From GCA-2686295 sp964402995 (lineage in GTDB: Archaea; Nanobdellota; Nanobdellia; Woesearchaeales; GCA-2686295): 19,010 bases of DNA. A model generated the notes under the pieces. That model was not told the DNA's origin. It saw nothing but the letters and a program-made list of their open reading frames with translations, and did not search any database. Position 1 is the stretch's first letter; every line of letters begins with the position of its first letter. Location of the stretch: positions 1-19,010 of the forward strand of contig CAYOEA010000017.1 of assembly GCA_964402995.1 (NCBI GenBank). The letters run 5' to 3'. Shown piece by piece: positions 14,623 to 19,010 of this stretch. The position numbers and the translations under genes were made by a program.

Positions 14623-15612
14623 ATGAAAATTAGATTTATTGTGAATCCAGTTGCAGGCATTCATAAAAAAACTGTTTCAAAAATTTCTCACACTTTAATG
14701 TTAAAAGAAGAACAAAAAATATCTGACAAAATTCAAAATTTCTTTAAAGATAAAAATCTAAAATTTCAAATAGAAGTCACAGGGGAAAAAAATGACGCAA
14801 GCTTATTTGCAAAAAAAGCAAGAAAAGGAGATATTGTTGTTGCAGTTGGCGGAGATGGAACCATAAATGAAATTCTAAATGCAATTAAACCTGGAATTAA
14901 ACTTGCAATAATTCCTACTGGTTCTGAAAATGTTATAGCTCAAGAATTTAACATCCCTATAAACTTTAAAAAAGCATGCAGAATAATTATAAATCAAAAA
15001 GTAAAAAAATTAGATTTAGGATCGATAAATAATCATAAATTCTTATTTGTGGCAGGAATAGGTCTTGACGCTCACGCAATAACACTAGTAAAGCCATTCT
15101 TTAAACAACTCATAGGAAAACACTCTTATGCATTAGCTGCAATTAAATCCATATTAACCTATGATCACCCAAAAATTATAATCAAAACTAAAAATAAAAC
15201 ATTTAATGGATATTTCCTACTTATTAGCAATGTCCCACATTATGGTGCTAAACTAGAATTCACACCAGATGCAAAACCTGACGATGGATATTTGCACTTA
15301 TGTTTATTTAAGAAAAAAGATGTATTCAATACTTTTAAAGCACTTGTTTCAGCTAAAGCAGGGATAATCAAATTACTCCCAGATATTGAACTTATTAAAA
15401 TTAAAGAAGCAAATATAACATCTGAAGAAAAAGTTTTATTTCATACTGATGCAGAAATTAAAGGCACAACACCTGTCAAGATAAAAGTACTAAAAAAAGA
15501 ACTAGAACTAATAGTGCCAAAAAAGAAAAAAAAGATTATCTCACATACAATAATGCTAAAAAATAAAATAATAAAAACAATTAGTAAAAAACTACCACGT
15601 TCCAAAAGCTAA
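14623..15612 (+). CDS. DagK/YegS-family lipid kinase, 329 aa
   Basis: The diacylglycerol-kinase catalytic domain (NAD-kinase-like fold) is recognisable: N8-P-V-A-G12, G76-G-D-G-T80 (nucleotide-binding motif), P98-T-G-S-E-N103 and an A-G-I-G-L-D-A-H segment near residues 144-151. Such enzymes phosphorylate diacylglycerol, sphingoid or other lipid alcohols at the membrane; in an archaeon the substrate is likely an isoprenoid lipid, but I cannot say which. Length is slightly above the ~300 typical of the family because of a Lys-rich C-terminal extension (~295-329). That extension repeats an I-S-H-T-(L/I)-M-L-K octamer found near the N-terminus (residues 21-28 and 306-313). The promoter suggests a leaderless transcript. 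Confidence 0.85.
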   Translation: MKIRFIVNPVAGIHKKTVSKISHTLMLKEEQKISDKIQNFFKDKNLKFQIEVTGEKNDASLFAKKARKGDIVVAVGGDGTINEILNAIKPGIKLAIIPTGSENVIAQEFNIPINFKKACRIIINQKVKKLDLGSINNHKFLFVAGIGLDAHAITLVKPFFKQLIGKHSYALAAIKSILTYDHPKIIIKTKNKTFNGYFLLISNVPHYGAKLEFTPDAKPDDGYLHLCLFKKKDVFNTFKALVSAKAGIIKLLPDIELIKIKEANITSEEKVLFHTDAEIKGTTPVKIKVLKKELELIVPKKKKKIISHTIMLKNKIIKTISKKLPRSKS

Positions 15613-15696
15613 ACTTTTAAAAAAATTAAATGTGAACTAAATCAAACCAAATCTAACTTTACAAATTACACTGGACACTAGACATTCTCGCGCCAG

Positions 15697-15707
15697 CTAT
15701 ATAAATA
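15697..15707 (+). promoter_or_regulatory. TATA box of the 88-aa gene
   Basis: CTATATAAATA, about 137 bases before the ATG at 15834, predicts a start near 15730 and therefore a leader of about 100 bases, long for this window. The stretch just upstream (15671-15696) is unusually GC-rich and flanked by CTGG and CCAG. Confidence 0.6.
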
Positions 15708-15729
15708 AAACAAAATATATTCTATTTGT

Positions 15730-15833
15730 TGCAGCGAAAAACAATTTTATTTTCGCAAAAAAAGCAATACCCCGACGCTCCAGAAAACCGGAGTGTTGAA
15801 ACAAAATGCGATAAGCAATCGGAGGTGTTCAAT
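15730..15833 (+). promoter_or_regulatory. Structured 5' leader RNA (candidate cis-regulatory element)
   Basis: The leader contains hairpin GCGAAAA/TTTTCGC (15734-15740 with 15750-15756, perfect 7 bp). A second stem is CGACGCTCC/GGAGTGTTG (15773-15781 with 15790-15798, 9 bp with two G-U pairs). The alternative pairing ACCCCGA (15769-15775) with TCGGAGGT (15819-15826, one bulged A) would cover the ribosome binding site and would disrupt the base of the second stem. Two exclusive structures, one hiding the ribosome binding site, are what a translational riboswitch or protein-responsive leader needs. The rps2 leader shares CCGACGCT and the stem. The class is unknown to me. Confidence 0.5.
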
Positions 15834-16100
15834 ATGAACCAAACAAATGAAAAAAAACAACCAGCTAAAAAATTTAGAGCTGGACCAATTGTAGCGACTA
15901 TCTGGGAAAATAAAACCCTAAAAGATGGTAAAGAGCTAATGTACAACACTATTTCTTTTGAAAGAAATTACAAAGATAAGAATGATCAATGGCAAACTAC
16001 TACTGCCCTTAGAACAAATGATCTTCCAAAAGCAATTCTTGTTTTATCTAAAGCATTTGAGCAATTAGCTTTAAGTGAAAATAATCAAGGGGAAGCCTAA
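15834..16100 (+). CDS. Conserved archaeal-type protein of unknown function, 88 aa
   Basis: I chose the ATG at 15834, eight bases after GGAGGTG; the open frame continuing to 15726 runs through the structured leader and is probably chance. The protein is small and basic at the N-terminus (K-K-F-R-A-G), then shows A-T-I-W-E-N, a Y-N-T-I-S-F-E-R-N-Y-K-D-K strand pair, W-Q-T-T-T-A-L-R, and N-D-L-P-K-A-I-L-V-L at the C-terminal helix. I recall similar sequences in many archaea without an assigned function. The beta-strands followed by a helix are reminiscent of PC4/Whirly-type nucleic-acid-binding domains, and it lies between RPA and RadA, but DNA binding is a guess. It has its own promoter and a long regulated-looking leader. 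Confidence 0.7.
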   Translation: MNQTNEKKQPAKKFRAGPIVATIWENKTLKDGKELMYNTISFERNYKDKNDQWQTTTALRTNDLPKAILVLSKAFEQLALSENNQGEA

Positions 16101-16181
16101 GGGTTTTCGAATTTTTTACATTTATTTTTAGATAAGCTTTATTAATTTAGAAACAAAAATATAAAATTATAGGTGATAATT
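16101..16181. promoter_or_regulatory. Short intergenic: T-rich terminator and radA promoter
   Basis: T-rich runs at about 16112-16130 could end the 88-aa gene's transcript. CTTTATTAAT at 16137-16146 is a plausible TATA box giving a start near 16168. AGGTGAT at 16171-16177 is a strong ribosome binding site for the ATG at 16182. Confidence 0.45.
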
Positions 16182-17117
16182 ATGACTAAAATTGAAAAAA
16201 TAGAGGATTTACCAGGAGTTGGAGCAGCTACTGCCGAAAAACTTCGAAATGTAGGATTTGATAACTTTTTAAAAATTGCAGTTTCTTCTCCAGGTGCTGT
16301 TGTTGAAGCATCAGGTGTAACAGAAGCTACCGCTAGAAAAATTATTCTTGCTGCAAGAGATAATTTGGATATGGGTTTTAAAACAGGAGCAGATATACTT
16401 GAAAGAAGAGCTCTTCTTGAGAAAATATCTACTGGAAGTCTAAACTTTGATGAGATAATGGGCGGTGGATTTGAAACAGGTGCAATTACTGAATGTTTTG
16501 GAGCTTATGGTAGTTCAAAAACACAAGTTGCGCATCAAATTGCAGTTAATATTCAAGTAGAAGATCCTGACGCAGTTGCAATATATATTGATACTGAAAA
16601 CACATTCAGACCTGAAAGAATAACTCAAATGGCTAATGCAAAAGGATTAAATCCTGATACAGTATTAAAAAACGTAAAAGTTGCTAGAGCTTTCAATTCG
16701 GATCATCAAATGCTACTTGTTGAAAAAGCTGAAGATTTAATTAAAGAAGGTTTCAAAGTTAAGGTTATCATCGTTGATTCATTAACTGCTCATTTTAGAG
16801 CTGAATTTATTGGGCGAGGAACACTTTCCGAAAGACAACAAAAATTAAACAAACATATGCATGATTTAGCTAAACTCGCAGACATGTATAATGTATGCAT
16901 TTATGTGACAAATCAAGTTATGTCTAAACCTGATCAATTCTTTGGAGATCCAACTGAAGCTATTGGAGGTCATGTAGTGGGCCATAATAGTACTTTTAGA
17001 ATCTACCTTCGTAGAGGTAAAAAAGGAACTAGAGTTGCAAAACTTGTTGATGCGCCTAACTTAGCAGATGCAGAAGCTATTTTCAACATCACTGATGATG
17101 GAATTATTGACATTTAA
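16182..17117 (+). CDS. radA: RadA recombinase, 311 aa
   Basis: RadA is the archaeal Rad51/RecA homologue that forms filaments on ssDNA and performs strand exchange. The N-terminal helix-hairpin-helix domain (L-P-G-V-G-A-A-T-A-E-K-L, residues ~7-18) is followed by the linker and ATPase core. It has the Walker B V-I-I-V-D199-S-L-T, the S-H-F-R-A-E-like A-H-F-R-A-E block, R-Q-Q-K-L-N-K-H, the L2-flanking V-T-N-Q-V-M and F-F-G-D-P, and G-G-H-V-V-G-H. Walker A reads G107-A-Y-G-S-S-K-T114: the Gly before Lys is Ser. The polymerisation motif, usually FxxA, reads F66-K-T-G69. I start at the ATG at 16182, with AGGTGAT just upstream, not the GTG at 16173 inside that site. Length is normal for archaeal RadA. 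Confidence 0.95.
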   Translation: MTKIEKIEDLPGVGAATAEKLRNVGFDNFLKIAVSSPGAVVEASGVTEATARKIILAARDNLDMGFKTGADILERRALLEKISTGSLNFDEIMGGGFETGAITECFGAYGSSKTQVAHQIAVNIQVEDPDAVAIYIDTENTFRPERITQMANAKGLNPDTVLKNVKVARAFNSDHQMLLVEKAEDLIKEGFKVKVIIVDSLTAHFRAEFIGRGTLSERQQKLNKHMHDLAKLADMYNVCIYVTNQVMSKPDQFFGDPTEAIGGHVVGHNSTFRIYLRRGKKGTRVAKLVDAPNLADAEAIFNITDDGIIDI

Positions 17118-17269
17118 TAATTCCTAATTCGTTCAAAAATAATTTTTTATTTTTTTCTAAAAATTATGTTCCAAGAGTATTTTTTTACTTCTTCTCAACC
17201 ATAGGACATAATATTTATAAATAAACACTCCTTTAAAAGTATTATAAACACGATTAGGTGGTTAAATAA
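17118..17269. other. Intergenic: terminator runs and a TATA promoter
   Basis: T-runs at about 17140-17160 and 17180-17187 likely terminate radA. TTTATAAATAAAC at 17214-17226 is a TATA element identical over 13 bases to the rps2 promoter (17878-17890). AGGTGG at 17256-17261 is the ribosome binding site for the ATG at 17270. Confidence 0.55.
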
Positions 17270-17812
17270 ATGGGATTTCAAGGAAATAATAATGGTGTCG
17301 CCCCTGTTAAAGAAGGCGAAGAGTATGATGTAAGAATTGATGCTGTCGGCGAGAAAGGCGATGGTGTAGCAAGAATTAAAGGATTTGTAGTCTTTGTTCC
17401 TTCAGTTAAAGAAGGTGATGAAGTCAGAGTAAAAATCACAAAAGTTCTAAAAAAAGTAGGATTTGCAGAAAATATTGGTAAACCATCAAGACCTGTCAGC
17501 AAACCAAAAGCAAGACAAGCTGTAAGACTTCCTCCTAAAAGAGAAGTTGAACCAGAGTTAAGTGCAGAAGAAAAAGCAATGTTCGATACTTCAAAAGATA
17601 GTGAAGATTTTGGCGATGATGAAAGTGACAGCAGTGAAGTTGTTACAGAATCAGAACCTACAGAAAAAGAAGAGTCTGAAAATGATAGTAGCAAAGTAGT
17701 TGCAGAATCAAACGAATCAGAACCTGTAAAAAAAAAAGAATCTGAAAATACAATCGAAGAAAAGGACAAAAAATCTGTTGATTGGGATAAAGATCCTGAT
17801 AAAAAAAAATAA
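17270..17812 (+). CDS. TRAM-domain RNA-binding protein with acidic tail, 180 aa
   Basis: Residues ~11-67 form a TRAM domain (V-K-E-G-E-E-Y-D-V-R-I-D-A-V-G-E-K-G-D-G-V-A-R-I, then V-F-V-P-S-V-K-E-G-D-E-V). This is a small beta-barrel that binds RNA; stand-alone archaeal TRAM proteins of about 60-80 aa act as RNA chaperones. Here a basic Pro/Lys/Arg linker (~70-95) and a long Asp/Glu/Ser tail (~96-180) are added, more than doubling the usual length. The tail contains a tandem imperfect repeat (17627-17749). Acidic tails can tune RNA release or recruit partners (inference). It sits next to rps2, which fits a role in translation. Confidence 0.85.
   Translation: MGFQGNNNGVAPVKEGEEYDVRIDAVGEKGDGVARIKGFVVFVPSVKEGDEVRVKITKVLKKVGFAENIGKPSRPVSKPKARQAVRLPPKREVEPELSAEEKAMFDTSKDSEDFGDDESDSSEVVTESEPTEKEESENDSSKVVAESNESEPVKKKESENTIEEKDKKSVDWDKDPDKKK
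17627..17749 (+). repeat. Imperfect tandem repeat in the acidic tail
   Basis: Two adjacent in-frame units, 57 bases (17627-17683) and 66 bases (17684-17749), encode D-S-S-(E/K)-V-V-x-E-S...ESEN. The second has a 3-residue insertion and an A10 run, consistent with internal duplication of low-complexity sequence. Confidence 0.65.
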
Positions 17813-17910
17813 TTAATAATTTCTTTCTTATTATAATTTTTAATAGTTTTAACTATGATAGACGATTCTGCAAAATCTTTATAAATAAACTAGTGTTTCA
17901 ATAGTTTATA
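17813..17910. promoter_or_regulatory. TRAM gene terminator and rps2 TATA promoter
   Basis: A T-rich stretch at about 17820-17845 follows the TRAM gene stop. TTTATAAATAAAC (17878-17890) is the TATA element. The predicted start near 17908-17912 coincides with the first base of the structured rps2 leader. Confidence 0.55.
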
Positions 17911-18023
17911 ACCGACGCTTACATAAGATATTTGTGAGCATTGCTGCCTGAGGTAAAAAAAACGGCGGAAGTTTCTTTGAAACTTTAACTCGGTGAAAAA
18001 CAAGAACTTAGAGGTTTTTAAAA
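17911..18023 (+). promoter_or_regulatory. Structured 5' leader of rps2 (candidate r-protein leader)
   Basis: The leader can fold into a closing helix ACCGA/TCGGT (17911-17915 with 17990-17994) enclosing three stems. These are GCTTAC/GTGAGC (17917-17922 with 17934-17939), CTGCC/GGCGG (17944-17948 with 17964-17968) and AAGTTTC/GAAACTT (17969-17975 with 17979-17985, perfect, 3-base loop). The first inner stem can extend to CGACGCTTAC/GTGAGCATTG at the cost of the closing helix. It shares CCGACGCT and this competition with the 15730-15833 leader. Ribosomal proteins often control their own mRNAs through such leaders, so autoregulation by uS2 is plausible (inference). The ribosome binding site is AGAGGT just before the ATG. 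Confidence 0.5.
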
Positions 18024-18626
18024 ATGAGTGAAAAAGAATTATTAGTTGCAAATGATGAGTATCTAAAAGCAGGTATTCATATTGGTACAAAATTTAAAAC
18101 AAAACATATGGCTAATTTTATTTACAAAACAAGGCCTGACGGATTATCAGTTTTAAACATTCAACAAATTGATGAAAGAATTAGAATGCTTATTAACCTT
18201 CTTTCAACTTATAACGCTGAAGATATAATTATTGTATGTAGACGTGAAAATGGTTGGAAAGCACTTAAACTTCTTAATGAAATTACTGGAATTAGAGTTT
18301 TTGCAGGTAGATATCCTCCTGGAATTATGACTAATCCTAATCTTGCAAACTACACAGAAGCTAAAGTAATAGTTGTTGCGGATCCTTGGCCTGATAAAAA
18401 TGCGGTTGGAGATGCTCTAAAAATTGGAATCCCTGTTGTAGGTCTTTGTGATACTAACAACCAAGCAAACAATCTTGACTTAATTGTACCTTGTAATAAC
18501 AAAGGTAAAAAAAGTTTAGGATTATTATTTTGGTTAGTTGCAAAGAATTATGCATTAAACAAAGGACTAATTAAAACTGAAACAGACTTCAAATACACTA
18601 TTGAAGATTTCTCAGAAGAAATTTAA
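18024..18626 (+). CDS. rps2: Small ribosomal subunit protein uS2, 200 aa
   Basis: uS2 is part of the 30S subunit. Diagnostic segments are A-G-I-H-I-G-T-K at residues ~16-23, M-A-N-F-I-Y-K-T-R-P-D-G-L near 30-42, the G-R-Y-P-P-G-I-M-T-N-P block near 93-103, V-V-A-D-P-W-P-D-K-N-A near 113-123, and I-P-V-V-G-L-C-D-T-N-N near 132-142. Length fits archaeal uS2, which is shorter than the ~240 aa bacterial protein. It has its own promoter and a long structured leader. Confidence 0.95.
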   Translation: MSEKELLVANDEYLKAGIHIGTKFKTKHMANFIYKTRPDGLSVLNIQQIDERIRMLINLLSTYNAEDIIIVCRRENGWKALKLLNEITGIRVFAGRYPPGIMTNPNLANYTEAKVIVVADPWPDKNAVGDALKIGIPVVGLCDTNNQANNLDLIVPCNNKGKKSLGLLFWLVAKNYALNKGLIKTETDFKYTIEDFSEEI

Positions 18627-18668
18627 GATTTCGGAAGAATAAACCTAAAACAAATATTTTTTATTTTT
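18627..18668. terminator. Convergent T/A-rich terminator
   Basis: The 42 bases between the convergent rps2 and radB genes are almost all A/T, with T-runs at about 18656-18670. These can terminate the plus-strand transcript. Confidence 0.45.
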
Positions 18669-19010
18669 TTAATTTTCTTTTTCTTCTTCAATTGTTTCAA
18701 CAATTCCAGAATTAACGATTTTAAAATTAAACTTTATTCCATCGGCTATACTTCGATGTTTTATTAGAACAAATTGTCTTTGATCAACTATTTTCTTTAA
18801 TTCAATCAAACATTTACTTGAATATTTTAATATATCTCCACCAACCATTTTTACTTTATCTTTATTCTCAAAATCAGAATATACTTGATTAGTAATTAAT
18901 ATTGGAATGTTTTTCTTTCTCGCCATTTCTGAAAGATAAGACAATTGTAATCCTAATTCTCTATTTACATTATATACATCTTTATTTTTCCCAATCTCAA
19001 GTCTATAGAG
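18669..19010 (-). CDS. radB: RadB (RadA paralogue), C-terminal part, cut by window edge
   Basis: The frame is open to the window end, adding 22 codons (L-Y-R-L-E-I-G-K...V-N-R-E-L-G-L-Q) upstream of the TTG at 18944, so the true start lies outside. The visible 113 residues match the RadB C-terminus: L-Y-R-L-E after Walker B, N-R-E-L-G-x-Q-L-x-x-L-x-x-x-A-R-K-K, V/I-T-N-Q-V-Y-S-D, G-G-D-I-L-K-Y-x-S-K and I-K-H-R-S. RadB is an archaeal RecA-family accessory protein in recombination, without the HhH domain. It is convergent with rps2. Confidence 0.88.
   Translation of the reverse strand, partial: LYRLEIGKNKDVYNVNRELGLQLSYLSEMARKKNIPILITNQVYSDFENKDKVKMVGGDILKYSSKCLIELKKIVDQRQFVLIKHRSIADGIKFNFKIVNSGIVETIEEEKEN

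Noticed and set aside
15726..15833. N-terminal extension of the 88-aa protein from a TTG
   Set aside because: The stretch is a structured leader with strong hairpins and a ribosome binding site just before the ATG at 15834.
17278..17769. 163-aa minus-strand frame
   Set aside because: Ser/Phe-rich mirror of the acidic TRAM coding region; no start signals or domain.
17911..17994. The rps2 leader as a tRNA-like gene (four helices, about 84 bases)
   Set aside because: No T-loop GGTTC-type sequence, wrong arm lengths and no recognisable anticodon arm.
17890..18090. 66-aa minus-strand frame over the rps2 leader
   Set aside because: Overlaps the promoter, structured leader and rps2 start; no coding signature.

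Overview
The window looks like DPANN archaeal DNA, most likely from the Woesearchaeota/Pacearchaeota side of the radiation. The evidence is archaeal-type RadA, the C-terminal part of a RadB, an archaeal RPA and an archaeal-length uS2, together with AT-rich sequence, TATA/BRE promoters, GGTGAT-type ribosome binding sites and some probably leaderless genes. TGA, TAA and TAG all act as stops. I saw no tRNA, rRNA, CRISPR array or insertion sequence.

Region 1 (about 52-13145) is a run of 17 same-strand genes, often overlapping by 4 bases. Nearly all start with a very short basic leader, a Gly or Ala at a prepilin-peptidase-like site, and one hydrophobic helix (M-x-K-K-G/A-Q/S...). This is the type IV pilin / class III signal peptide layout. 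The cluster holds ordinary pilin-like proteins, two tiny single-helix proteins (36 and 45 aa), and a paralogous pair with a MVEC...CxIC motif. It also holds an M23 (LytM-like) peptidase, four tandem small proteins with six cysteines ending in a CC pair, a 575-aa protein with two EF-hand-like loops, and a 1142-aa protein with SLT lytic transglycosylase and TPM domains. Two peptidoglycan-hydrolase folds on pilin-like anchors in an archaeon, which should have no peptidoglycan, suggest a surface or secreted machine aimed at other cells. That reading is inference.

Region 2 (13237-17117) carries RPA, a YegS/DagK-type lipid kinase, an 88-aa conserved archaeal-type protein and RadA, each with its own promoter. 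Region 3 (17270-19010) holds a TRAM-domain protein with an acidic tail, rps2, and on the minus strand the C-terminal part of RadB, cut by the window edge. RPA, RadA and RadB together make this a recombination/repair neighbourhood.

The 5' leaders of the 88-aa gene (about 15730-15833) and of rps2 (about 17911-18023) are long, relatively GC-rich and structured. They share the octamer CCGACGCT at the start of a stem whose two arms co-vary. In the first leader an alternative helix would cover the ribosome binding site. This is a candidate undescribed cis-regulatory RNA.
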